NCBI GenBank assembly: GCA_002480085.1
Contig: DKPJ01000006.1
Location: 62,001-126,000 of the forward strand
Direction of reading: 5' to 3'
DNA length: 64,000 nucleotides
Origin: Enterobacteriaceae bacterium UBA7338
Lineage (GTDB): Bacteria; Pseudomonadota; Gammaproteobacteria; Enterobacterales; Enterobacteriaceae
Positions within the stretch are counted from its first letter, which is position 1. Every line of letters begins with the position of its first letter. Positions 53,432 to 61,535 of the stretch are shown piece by piece. Under the pieces are notes generated by a model. It did not search any database and was not told where the DNA came from. It saw only the letters and a list, made by a program, of their open reading frames with translations. The position numbers were made by a program, and so were the translations under genes.

Positions 53432-54718
53432 CTACTGCATTCCTAACAATCTCGGTAGCCAGAGCGAGATGGCCGGAATATAGGTCACCATCGCCAGTAC
53501 CACCAGCAGCATCGCATAGAACGGCAGCATTGCCTTCACTACCGTTTCGATCTTCTGCTTGCTCACCGCACTGGCAACAAACAGCACCGAGCCTACCGGC
53601 GGCGTGATCAGCCCGATCCCCAGGTTGACCATCATGATCATGCCGAAGTGCACCGGATCGATCCCTAATGAGTTAGTTACCGGCAGCAGCACCGGGGTCA
53701 GGATCAGGATGATCGGGGCCATATCCATCAGGGTGCCAATCAGCAGCAGCATGATGTTGAGGTAGATCAGGATGACGTACTTGTTATCCGATAGCGAGGT
53801 GAAGAACTCGGTGATGCGCGTTGGCAGCTGCATGTAGGTCATCACTGCGCCGAACGCCGCTGCAAAGCCAATCAGGATCATCACGATGGTGACGGTCTTT
53901 ACCGTACGGCACATCAGCTTCGGCAGCTCGCTCCATTTGTAGTCGCGGTAGATAAACATGGTCACGAAGAACGCCCACAGACAGGCAACCGCCGCCGACT
54001 CGGTGGCGGTAAAGATCCCGGACAGAATGCCGCCGAGAATGATCACCACCGTCATCAGCCCCCACAGGGCATCGAGCAGGATTTTTAGCGCCTGTTTGAA
54101 CGGGATCCGCTGCCCTTTCGGGTAGCCGCGCTTGTGGGCAAAGCCGAGGCAGAGCACCATCAGACACAGGCCCAGCAGCAGACCCGGCAGCACGCCCGCG
54201 ATAAACAGCGTGGCGATAGAGACCGTGCCCCCGGCCGCCAGAGAGTAGATCACCGAGTTGTGGCTGGGCGGGATCAGGATCGCCTGCACCGAGCCGCTGG
54301 CGGTCACCGCCGCCGCGTACTCGCGAGGGTAACCGTTCTTCTCCATCTCCGGGATCATCACGCTGCCGATAGAGGCCGTGTCCGCCACCGACGAGCCGGA
54401 GATCGCGCCGAAAAAGGTCGAGGCGACAATATTCACTAGCGACAGGCCGCCGCGAATAAAGCCGACAAAGACGTAGGCAAAGTTAACCAGCCGCCGGGCA
54501 ATGCCCCCTTCCGCCATGATCGCCCCCGCCAGGATAAAGAACGGGATCGCCAGCAGGGTAAACTTGTTCACCCCGCTGGTGATCTGGATCATCAGCGCCT
54601 CAAGAGGCAGATCGATCCACAGCGCACCCGCTACGGCGCTTAACCCGACGGCGAAGGCCACCGGCATTCCCAGCGCCAGCAAGATGGCGAGGGTGAATAA
54701 CAAAACAAACGCATCCAT
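53432..54718 (-). CDS. TRAP transporter large permease (DctM family)
   Basis: The large membrane subunit of a TRAP transporter that uses a sodium or proton gradient. The 428 residues form about 12 hydrophobic segments; motifs PFFILAGAIMAEGGIARRLV, FFGAISGSSVADTASIGSVM and IPPSHNSVIYSLAAGGTVSI belong to DctM. It follows the DctQ gene with a 10-bp gap. Substrate is set by the binding protein and not known. Confidence 0.92.
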   Translation of the reverse strand: MDAFVLLFTLAILLALGMPVAFAVGLSAVAGALWIDLPLEALMIQITSGVNKFTLLAIPFFILAGAIMAEGGIARRLVNFAYVFVGFIRGGLSLVNIVASTFFGAISGSSVADTASIGSVMIPEMEKNGYPREYAAAVTASGSVQAILIPPSHNSVIYSLAAGGTVSIATLFIAGVLPGLLLGLCLMVLCLGFAHKRGYPKGQRIPFKQALKILLDALWGLMTVVIILGGILSGIFTATESAAVACLWAFFVTMFIYRDYKWSELPKLMCRTVKTVTIVMILIGFAAAFGAVMTYMQLPTRITEFFTSLSDNKYVILIYLNIMLLLIGTLMDMAPIILILTPVLLPVTNSLGIDPVHFGMIMMVNLGIGLITPPVGSVLFVASAVSKQKIETVVKAMLPFYAMLLVVLAMVTYIPAISLWLPRLLGMQ

Positions 54719-54728
54719 CTTTCACCCC

Positions 54729-55238
54729 TTAACTGTGGTTACCGATCAGCACAACCGGACGATTTTCCTGCGAGCCAAACAGCAGGCGTTCAAGCACAAA
54801 CAGGATCAGGATCGCCGATCCCAGCGGCAGCGGCAGATAGCTCTCCCCGGAGGTCAGGATGGGAAACTCGGCGACGGGCTGATCCCACAGCTCCACGCAC
54901 AGCCAGTAGCTGTACCAGAACATCAACAAGCAGATCAGCAGCATCAGCAGATCTACCGCTCGAGCGCACAGGGTTCTCAGCGACTCGGGCAGCCGGTCGG
55001 TGAGCATATTGACCGCGATATGCGACCCGGCGCGGTAGCTCACCGCCGCGCCGATAAAGGTAAAGGTCACCATGCAGATGATGGCGATCGGCTCCGGCCA
55101 GGACTCGCCGCGGTTGAGCACGTAGCGCGAGAAGATGCCAATGGGGATCACGATGGTCATCACCAGCAGCGACAGGCCCGCCACGGCCATGGCGAGCAGG
55201 TACAGACGGTCCATCCACTTCGGGTAGAGTTGGGACAT
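54729..55238 (-). CDS. TRAP transporter small permease (DctQ family)
   Basis: The 169-residue four-segment membrane subunit of the TRAP system, with SRYVLNRGESWPEPIAIICM and YRAGSHIAVNMLTDRLP, typical of DctQ. It sits between the binding protein and DctM genes in the usual P-Q-M order (25 bp after the binding protein). Confidence 0.9.
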   Translation of the reverse strand: MSQLYPKWMDRLYLLAMAVAGLSLLVMTIVIPIGIFSRYVLNRGESWPEPIAIICMVTFTFIGAAVSYRAGSHIAVNMLTDRLPESLRTLCARAVDLLMLLICLLMFWYSYWLCVELWDQPVAEFPILTSGESYLPLPLGSAILILFVLERLLFGSQENRPVVLIGNHS

Positions 55239-55263
55239 ACGTCCTCCACAAAACAGGTCAGGG

Positions 55264-56235
55264 TTACTTGACGTCAGCGATGGCTTTCATCAGATCCTGA
55301 TGCTTATCGCCATACTGGGCGCGCACCGGCTCCGTCGCTTTGATAAAGACCGTTTTGTCGATTTCATGGAACTGGACCCCACCCGCCTTCATCTTGTCGA
55401 GCGCCTGCTGGTTATAGGCGTCCCACAGCTTGCGCTGTTCAAACTGCGCTTCACGGGCCAGGGTGAGGATCTTCTGCTGCTCGTCAGCGCTGAGCTTGTC
55501 CCACTTCACTTTGGAGTAGAGCAGCATCTCTGGGGTAATGAAGTGGCCGCTAAGGGTGTAGTTTTTCGCCACCGGCATGTAGTTGTGGGCAACGAAGGTC
55601 GGCGGGTTGTTCTCTGCGCCGTCAATCACGCCGGTCTGCATCCCGCTGTAGACCTCGCTGACGCCCATCGCTACCGAGTTAGCCCCCATATCTTTCAGCG
55701 TCGCCAGCGCCACCGGGCTACCCTGCACGCGGATCTTCTTCCCTTTCAGATCTTCCGGCTTAACGATGGGATCCTTGGTGATCAGGTTGCGGGTACCGGA
55801 GTCCATCCAGCCGAGGAACACCAGGCGGGATTTCGGGTTGGCGGTGAGCTTATCGCCAATGCTTTTACCGATATCGCCGTCGATGATCTTGTGCATGTGG
55901 TCTTCATCACGGAAGACGTAGGGCAGCGTAAAGACTTCGATATCCGGTAGGATCGCCGCCACCGGTGCCATGGAGACGCGGATCATGTCGATCGCGCCCA
56001 TCTGCGCCTGCTCAATCATCTGCTTTTCATCACCGAGCACGCCGCCGGGGAAGACTTTAATCTCCAGCTTGCCGTCGGTTTGCTGTTTTAGTTTTTCGCC
56101 CATCTGCTCCACGGCCACCACGTTGGGATAACCCTGCGGGTGAACGTCGGCAGCCTTAATGGTTTGAGCAGCAACGGAAGAGGCAAAGGCAGAGAGGCAC
56201 AGAGCGGCTAACAACGGCTTGAGGGTCGTTTTCAT
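55264..56235 (-). CDS. TRAP transporter periplasmic substrate-binding protein (DctP family)
   Basis: A 323-residue DctP family protein with a signal peptide (LLAALCLSAFASSVAAQ). Its body contains GVLGDEKQMIEQAQMGAIDM, the substrate-carboxylate arginine region GWMDSGTRNLITK and VYSGMQTGVIDGAENNPPTF. DctP proteins usually bind carboxylates through one arginine, so a sugar acid or dicarboxylate is more likely than a neutral sugar; I cannot name it. The first gene of the TRAP operon, downstream of the LacI gene on the same strand, with GTTCACA-type half-sites near its promoter. Confidence 0.88.
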   Translation of the reverse strand: MKTTLKPLLAALCLSAFASSVAAQTIKAADVHPQGYPNVVAVEQMGEKLKQQTDGKLEIKVFPGGVLGDEKQMIEQAQMGAIDMIRVSMAPVAAILPDIEVFTLPYVFRDEDHMHKIIDGDIGKSIGDKLTANPKSRLVFLGWMDSGTRNLITKDPIVKPEDLKGKKIRVQGSPVALATLKDMGANSVAMGVSEVYSGMQTGVIDGAENNPPTFVAHNYMPVAKNYTLSGHFITPEMLLYSKVKWDKLSADEQQKILTLAREAQFEQRKLWDAYNQQALDKMKAGGVQFHEIDKTVFIKATEPVRAQYGDKHQDLMKAIADVK

Positions 56236-56331
56236 TGAGTCAACTCCAGGGTAGTGAGATAAGCGCCAGAACAGCGTTCTAATTTTTACGCTTAAAAACT
56301 ACACTACGTCTGGAGAAGCAGAGGTGAAGCG

Positions 56332-56359
56332 GTTCACAAAAGTAACAAGATTGTGAAAC
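56332..56359. promoter_or_regulatory. GTTCACA-type dyad upstream of the TRAP operon
   Basis: GTTCACAAA (56332-56340) and TTGTGAAAC (56351-56359) are opposed near-repeats lying about 100-125 bases before the TRAP binding-protein ATG. The GTTCACA half also recurs upstream of the LacI/symporter pair. Regulatory role is inference. Confidence 0.45.
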
Positions 56360-56369
56360 GATGGTTCAA

Positions 56370-57389
56370 TTATGTGACAACGGTAGTCCGAATAGCGGTT
56401 GAGCTACGCAGTACAAACTCTGCTGGCAGGATGCGGCTTCCCGGTCGCTTACCCGGCGATGCGGCCACCGCCCTTGCCACCGCCTCTTTCCCCTGGGCAT
56501 CCAGATCCAGACGCACCGTGGTCAGGGAGGGAATAAAAAACGCGCTTTCGTAGCTGTCATCGTAACCCACTACTGACACCTGCTCCGGTACTGCTATTTG
56601 GGCCTGATGTAAGGCGCTCAGCGCCCCCAATGCCATCTGGTCGTTACCTGCCAGCAGAGCGGTAAACGTTTTTTTCTCAGCAAGCAGCGTCTGCACCCCA
56701 GCATACCCGCTCGGCGCGTCCCATGAGCCGAAGATGACCGAGCACGGCGTCAGACCATACTCGTTAAGGCTGTCCAGCCAGCTGGCTAAACGCAGCTGGG
56801 CCGATACGGCATGCTGTGGGCCAGGCATCAGCGCAATATGCCGGTGTCCCAACTCATAAAGCTGTTTTACGCTCTCCCGCGTACCGTTTGTCGGATCGAA
56901 GATGACGTGAAAAACGTCGCTATCAGGTGCAACGTCGAGAAACAGGCAGGTAACATCTTCATTCTGCTGCGCTACAGTTTCAGCGACAGCCCTTTCCAGC
57001 GGCACGTTGATAATAATTTTATCAACCAGCTGCGACTTAAAGTCATTAATTGATTGCTGGATAGCGGTGGTATCGTTTTCATCAATCATTGAGATGAGAA
57101 CCTGATAGCCAGCATCACGGGCATGTTTCTTTACCGAAGCAGCAATTTGTGAAGGCGCATGAAGAGCAAGCGAGGTAGTAACCAGTCCGAGAGTGTGTGC
57201 GTGTTTCCCTACCAGTTGCTGGGCGAGACGGTTGGGCACATAGCGCAGCTCTTCAATCGCTTCTTCAACACGAATACGCGTCTTTTCGGCAACGTTCACG
57301 GATTTATTTAATACTCTGGATACGGTCTGGTAAGAGACGCCAGCGTGGCGGGCAACGTCTTCCAGGGTCGCATTTCTGCTCTTATTCAC
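56370..57389 (-). CDS. LacI-family transcriptional regulator
   Basis: A 339-residue LacI repressor: helix-turn-helix TLEDVARHAGVSYQTVSRVL (residues 8-27), hinge EELRYVPNRLAQQLVGKHAH, then an effector domain with GYDDSYESAFFIPSLTTVRL, the typical LacI/GalR end segment. It starts with GTG (57387-57389), with GAAAGGAAAAAGG upstream. It is divergent from the symporter and beta-galactosidase genes and probably controls them; the effector is probably a galactoside. Confidence 0.92.
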   Translation of the reverse strand: MNKSRNATLEDVARHAGVSYQTVSRVLNKSVNVAEKTRIRVEEAIEELRYVPNRLAQQLVGKHAHTLGLVTTSLALHAPSQIAASVKKHARDAGYQVLISMIDENDTTAIQQSINDFKSQLVDKIIINVPLERAVAETVAQQNEDVTCLFLDVAPDSDVFHVIFDPTNGTRESVKQLYELGHRHIALMPGPQHAVSAQLRLASWLDSLNEYGLTPCSVIFGSWDAPSGYAGVQTLLAEKKTFTALLAGNDQMALGALSALHQAQIAVPEQVSVVGYDDSYESAFFIPSLTTVRLDLDAQGKEAVARAVAASPGKRPGSRILPAEFVLRSSTAIRTTVVT

Positions 57390-57440
57390 CCTTTTTCCTT
57401 TCTCAGTTACGTCTCAGGTTCACACCTCTATCATATCAAA

Positions 57441-57457
57441 ATGTCTTACGTTCACAT
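57441..57457 (-). promoter_or_regulatory. 17-bp candidate operator, copy 1
   Basis: On the minus strand ATGTGAACGTAAGACAT. It shares ATGTGAACGT and the final ACAT with copy 2 at 57583-57599, in the opposite orientation. Binding by the adjacent LacI-type protein is inferred. Confidence 0.6.
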
Positions 57458-57506
57458 GGCTGTTTTTTGCGATCTTGTTCACCTTTCGCCAAGGGAAAAA
57501 AGCACG

Positions 57507-57528
57507 TTCTGTGATAACGGTTACATTT
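57507..57528 (+). promoter_or_regulatory. CRP site of the symporter/GH42 operon
   Basis: TGTGA (57510-57514), 6 bases, TTACA (57521-57525), one mismatch to TGTGA-N6-TCACA. If transcription starts near 57577-57579, downstream of TTGTGC and TATTGT, the site centre is near -60, as for class I activation. Confidence 0.65.
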
Positions 57529-57582
57529 CGCAGCGTTGAACGTTGTGCAAAAGATTTGTCAGGTATTGTATGTAAACCACGG

Positions 57583-57621
57583 ATGTGAACGTCGTACATT
57601 TTCGTACGATGCTGTTCACAT
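57583..57621 (+). promoter_or_regulatory. 17-bp operator copy 2 within a long dyad
   Basis: ATGTGAACGTCGTACAT (57583-57599) is operator copy 2. The larger region is an inverted repeat: ATGTGAAC ... GTTCACAT with CGTAC near both inner edges, which could form a leader hairpin or a two-headed operator. Confidence 0.6.
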
Positions 57622-57703
57622 CAGCCAGACACGCCCAAAAGAACGCTATTCGCCGCAGCCCAGGCGAAGCACTGACTTCTGTTCCTTGATAAGGAAAAAA
57701 GAG

Positions 57704-58936
57704 ATGGTTACCGGCAAAAGGAACTACATACTTTTAAGTATCTTCGACTTTCTCTATCTGTTTGCCTGGTCAGCAACAATGGCTTTTTTTGTTATCTGGA
57801 CCACCCAACACTTAGGCATCAGCGCAACAAAAACCGGCTGGCTCTATGCCATTAACGCCTTTATTGCCCTGACGATGCAGCCGTTCTTTGGTTATATTTC
57901 TGACAAATTTGGCACCAGAAAATCGCTTATCTTCCTGATCGTTGCCCTGCTATTGCCGATTGGGCCATTCTTTATTTACGTCTATGCTCCGCTGCTGGTA
58001 AGCACCTTCTGGTTGGGGGGTATTCTCGGTGGTATCTATCTGGGGATTATCTTTAACTCTGGCTGCGGCGTTATCGACTCTTACATTGATAAAATCTCTC
58101 GCCGCTACGCCTTTGAATATGGCCGGGTCAGAATGTGGGGATCGCTGGGCTGGGCCGCGGCAGCCTATATTGTGGGTCGCAATATCAACGATAACCCTAA
58201 CCTCTCCTTCTGGCTGGCCAGCGCGGCTATCGTCTTAGCCGCCGTCTGCTTTATGCTGACCAAAATAGAGGTCACGGTTGAAGAGGAGAAGATGACCTCC
58301 TCCCTGAAGGCAGGACATGTCTTCGAGCTGGCAAAAAATCGTCAGTTCTGGATGCTGATTATCTTCACGCTATTCGTGACGCAAATCTACGATACCTATG
58401 ACCAGCAGTTCGCCCAGTATTTCTCCCTGCAATTCTCCAGCGTAGACGTCGGGAATAAGTGGTACGGCACCCTCGCATCGGTACAGGTCTGTTTTGAAAC
58501 CCTGTTTTTGGGGCTGATGCCGTGGTTTGTAAACCGCGTAGGGGCAAAATGGGCGCTGGTGATTGCCGGGACGATTATGTCGGTACGTATTCTTGGCTCC
58601 GCCGTCCCTCTCGGCCCGGTATGGATTGCCGCAGTAAAAATGATGCACGCCATCGAGAAGCCGCTCATTCTCATCGCCGTGTTTAAATTTATTGCGCAGA
58701 ATTTCGATCACAAGCTCTCATCAACTATCTATCTGCTGGTGCTGTTTGCCGCGTCCATCGCCACTACGGTCTACTCACCCGCTGTCGGCTATCTGTACGA
58801 CACCATTGGCTTCGCCAACACCTACATCATTCTTGGTACTGTTTCAGGCCTCTTCACGCTCTTCTCCGTGTTCTCTTTACGTAACCGGAAAGGCCAGGCC
58901 ATCAATCTTTCTCAGGAGAGAGAGTCTTTAGCTTAA
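57704..58936 (+). CDS. LacY-family oligosaccharide:proton symporter
   Basis: A 410-residue major-facilitator protein of the LacY/RafB/CscB family, 12 segments. LacY key residues that persist: the acidic residue in SYIDKISRR (LacY Glu126), arginine in FEYGRVRMWGSLGWA (Arg144), TIMSVRILGS (Arg302) and KMMHAIEKPL (His322/Glu325), with Asp pair in YDTYDQQFA. LacY Lys358 is replaced by Ser. It probably imports galactosides or galacto-oligosaccharides for the GH42 enzyme. Start chosen at MVTGKRNYILL (ATG 57704) after AAGGAAAAAAGAG; a longer frame upstream runs through the regulatory dyad. Confidence 0.92.
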   Translation: MVTGKRNYILLSIFDFLYLFAWSATMAFFVIWTTQHLGISATKTGWLYAINAFIALTMQPFFGYISDKFGTRKSLIFLIVALLLPIGPFFIYVYAPLLVSTFWLGGILGGIYLGIIFNSGCGVIDSYIDKISRRYAFEYGRVRMWGSLGWAAAAYIVGRNINDNPNLSFWLASAAIVLAAVCFMLTKIEVTVEEEKMTSSLKAGHVFELAKNRQFWMLIIFTLFVTQIYDTYDQQFAQYFSLQFSSVDVGNKWYGTLASVQVCFETLFLGLMPWFVNRVGAKWALVIAGTIMSVRILGSAVPLGPVWIAAVKMMHAIEKPLILIAVFKFIAQNFDHKLSSTIYLLVLFAASIATTVYSPAVGYLYDTIGFANTYIILGTVSGLFTLFSVFSLRNRKGQAINLSQERESLA

Positions 58937-58947
58937 CGGAGGCGGTC

Positions 58948-61002
58948 ATGCGCAACTTATTCCCAACGCTGGGTTTTTTACACGGTGCCGATTACAACCC
59001 CGATCAGTGGTTGCATCAGCCAGGCATTATCGAGCAGGACATTGCGATGATGAAAGAGACCCGCTGCAACGTCATGTCGGTCGGCATATTCAGCTGGTCA
59101 AGCCTGGAGCCTGAAGAGGGTCACTACCAGTTTGGCTGGCTGGATAACGTGCTCGATAAGCTTTATGCCAACGGCATCTCTGTTTTTCTGGCGACGCCCA
59201 GCGGAGCAAGGCCAGCGTGGGTGTCAGAAAAATATCCAGAGGTGTTACGAACCAATAGCGATCGCACCCGGAACCTGCACGGCGAGCGGCATAATCACTG
59301 CTACTCCTCCCCCGCTTATCTCCGCCTGACGGGAAAGATAAACGCGCAGCTGGCCAGGCGCTATGCTAATCATCCGGCGGTGCTGGCATGGCATATCTCC
59401 AATGAATATGGTGGGGAGTGCCACTGCGAGATCTGCCAGGAAAACTTTCGCGGCTGGCTGAAGGAGAAATATCAGAGCCTGGAGAACCTGAACCAGCGCT
59501 GGTGGAGCACCTTCTGGAGCCATGAATATACCCGCTGGAGCCAGATCCACTCCCCGGGACCGCTGGGGGAGCAGTCGGTTCATGCCCTGAATCTTGACTG
59601 GCGGCGCTTCGTCACTGAACAGGTGGCGCTATTCTGCCGCCATGAGATAGAGACCGTAAAATCGTTTAACCCGGCGCTACCGGCGACAACCAATTTTCAC
59701 GGCGCGTTTAATGATTACGATTACTGGCGCCTGGCGCAGGAGATCGATTTTGTCTCCTGGGATAGCTACCCGGAGTGGCATCAGACCCGGGATCAGCAGG
59801 CGCTCGCCTCTTACACCGCGTTTACGTTTGACCTGATGAGAAGCCTGAAGCCCGGCCTACCGTTTTTGCTGATGGAGTCAACGCCGGGCACCACCAACTG
59901 GCAGCCGATCAGCAAGCTGAAAAAACCGGGAATGCATCTGCTTTCGGCCCTGCAGGCGGTAGCGCATGGCTCTGGCTCGGTGCAGTATTTTCAGTGGCGT
60001 AAAAGCCGCGGCTCCAGCGAGAAGCTGCACGGTGCGGTGGTCGATCATGTTGGGCACCTCAACACGCGGGTAGCGCAGGATGTTAAACAGGTTGGCGCTG
60101 CGCTTGAGAAGCTGGCCGCTGCGGCAGGGAGCGATTATCGGGCCGAGGTGGCGATTGTTTACGACTGGGATAACCGCTGGGCGGTGAACGACTCGGCAGG
60201 GCCACGCAACTGCGGCATCAAATTCGAAGAGACCGTGCATAAGCACTATCAGGCGCTGTGGCAGCAAAACATTCAGGTCGATATTGTCTCCCAGCGTGCC
60301 GATATTAGCCGGTACCGCGTCGTCGTTGCACCTATGCTATATATGGTAAACGAGGCGTTTGCCGACCGGGTGAACCAGTTCGTTGCCGCAGGCGGCATTT
60401 TTATTGCCACCTACTGGTCAGGGATCGTTAACGAGGACGATCTCTGTTACACCACCGGCTTTCCTGGCCCGCTGCGGGACGTTTTAGGCATCTGGTCAGA
60501 AGAGATCGACAGCCTGTACGACGGTGAAACGAACCAGATCCAGATGACGGCGGCATCGTGGGGTAAAGCGACCCGCGACTACACCTGCGTTGAGCTGTGC
60601 GATCTGATCCATACCGAAGGGGCGGAGGTGCTGGGCGTTTATCAGCAGGACTTCTACCAGGGCAGGCCAGCCGTAACCCGTAACCGCTATGGTAAAGGCG
60701 AGGCGTACTACCTGGCGGCCAGAACCGGAAGCGATTTTCTGACGGACTTTTATCAGCTGATCGCAGACCGGCACGGGCTATCTGCCTGCACGACGCTGCA
60801 TCTGCCGCACGGGGCGGTAGCGACCGTGAGAGAGCAGGATGGCAAGCGGTATATCTTTGTGCAGAACTTTAGCGATGGTGCCGTGACGCTGGATCTGGCC
60901 CAGGAGGCCGGACCGCTTGAGGCGCTGCTAAATACCGGCGAGCGGCAGGAGCAGCGGTACACTCTGCCCGCATTTGGCGTCGAGGTCTTTCTGGCGGAGT
61001 AA
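58948..61002 (+). CDS. GH42 beta-galactosidase
   Basis: A 684-residue cytoplasmic (no signal peptide) GH42 beta-galactosidase. The acid/base Glu153 is in WHISNEYGG and the nucleophile Glu310 in LLMESTPGTT. The four zinc ligands of the family are present: Cys118 (HNHCYSS), Cys158, Cys160, Cys163 (GGECHCEICQ). A trimerisation domain and the C-terminal small beta-domain follow. It begins 11 bases after the symporter stop with GGAGG before its ATG. GH42 enzymes usually act on beta-1,4-galacto-oligosaccharides or lactose; the substrate here is inferred from the paired transporter. Confidence 0.94.
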   Translation: MRNLFPTLGFLHGADYNPDQWLHQPGIIEQDIAMMKETRCNVMSVGIFSWSSLEPEEGHYQFGWLDNVLDKLYANGISVFLATPSGARPAWVSEKYPEVLRTNSDRTRNLHGERHNHCYSSPAYLRLTGKINAQLARRYANHPAVLAWHISNEYGGECHCEICQENFRGWLKEKYQSLENLNQRWWSTFWSHEYTRWSQIHSPGPLGEQSVHALNLDWRRFVTEQVALFCRHEIETVKSFNPALPATTNFHGAFNDYDYWRLAQEIDFVSWDSYPEWHQTRDQQALASYTAFTFDLMRSLKPGLPFLLMESTPGTTNWQPISKLKKPGMHLLSALQAVAHGSGSVQYFQWRKSRGSSEKLHGAVVDHVGHLNTRVAQDVKQVGAALEKLAAAAGSDYRAEVAIVYDWDNRWAVNDSAGPRNCGIKFEETVHKHYQALWQQNIQVDIVSQRADISRYRVVVAPMLYMVNEAFADRVNQFVAAGGIFIATYWSGIVNEDDLCYTTGFPGPLRDVLGIWSEEIDSLYDGETNQIQMTAASWGKATRDYTCVELCDLIHTEGAEVLGVYQQDFYQGRPAVTRNRYGKGEAYYLAARTGSDFLTDFYQLIADRHGLSACTTLHLPHGAVATVREQDGKRYIFVQNFSDGAVTLDLAQEAGPLEALLNTGERQEQRYTLPAFGVEVFLAE

Positions 61003-61008
61003 GCTCAA

Positions 61009-61090
61009 CGCCGGGCGGCACTGCGTTTGCCCGGCCTACAATGGGTTCATTGCGATGTGTAGGCCCGGTAAGCGTAGCGCCACCGGGCGT
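61009..61090. repeat. REP/BIME pair between the GH42 gene and tusA
   Basis: Two opposed units (CAACGCCGGGCGGCACTGCG and TGTAGGCCCGGTAAGCGTAG with complements), ending at the tusA stop and marking the right border of the accessory island. Confidence 0.85.
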
Positions 61091-61338
61091 TATAACTGCC
61101 CTTTACGTAGCAGATAATGGTAGGGCAGCGTCTCTACCTGCTGAGCCACCAGCTCATGCTCCATAAAGCGACAAAAGCCGGGAATATCGCGCGTGGTGGC
61201 GGGATCGTCGGCGATAATCAGCAACGTTTCCCCGGCCTGCATGGTGCGTACGGTTTTGCGCACCATCATCACGGGTTCCGGGCAGCGCAGCCCCTGCGCA
61301 TCAAGGGTATGGTCGGGGCTAGAGAAAAGATCGGTCAT
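61090..61338 (-). CDS. tusA: sulfur-carrier protein TusA
   Basis: TusA accepts sulfur from IscS and passes it via TusBCD for 2-thiouridine synthesis in tRNA wobble positions. The 82 residues carry the active Cys in AQGLRCPEPVMMVRKTV. I start at MTDLFSSPDHTLD (ATG 61336-61338); the ATG two codons upstream is less family-like. In E. coli tusA lies next to zntA; here the island separates them. Confidence 0.95.
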   Translation of the reverse strand: MTDLFSSPDHTLDAQGLRCPEPVMMVRKTVRTMQAGETLLIIADDPATTRDIPGFCRFMEHELVAQQVETLPYHYLLRKGQL

Positions 61339-61535
61339 TTTCATCTCACAAAATCAAAAACCGCTGTAGTTTACGCCGCGATTATCGCAAAGCAAACCAG
61401 GTTAACGATTGCGTGCATTTTAACCATTGCAAAGTGGAGGTAAAGCAGTATGATGCGGCGGTTCAAACTTGAGCCAGTAGGGCAATAACAGATTTTATTG
61501 GGTTCCCTAACCCCAACTACTAAAAAGGTCACAAT

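Larger units (their letters stand above)
57390..57703. promoter_or_regulatory. LacI-symporter divergent control region
   Basis: The 314-bp gap holds no gene. It carries a CRP-like site (57507-57528), two copies of a 17-bp element (57441-57457 on the minus strand, 57583-57599 on the plus strand), a long dyad in the probable leader (57583-57621), and five GTTCACA-type half-sites. Start sites were not determined. Confidence 0.65.

Noticed and set aside
61440..61535. preQ1 riboswitch upstream of yhhQ
   Set aside because: The leader has a hairpin but lacks the conserved aptamer sequences of known preQ1 classes; kept only as a low-interest finding.
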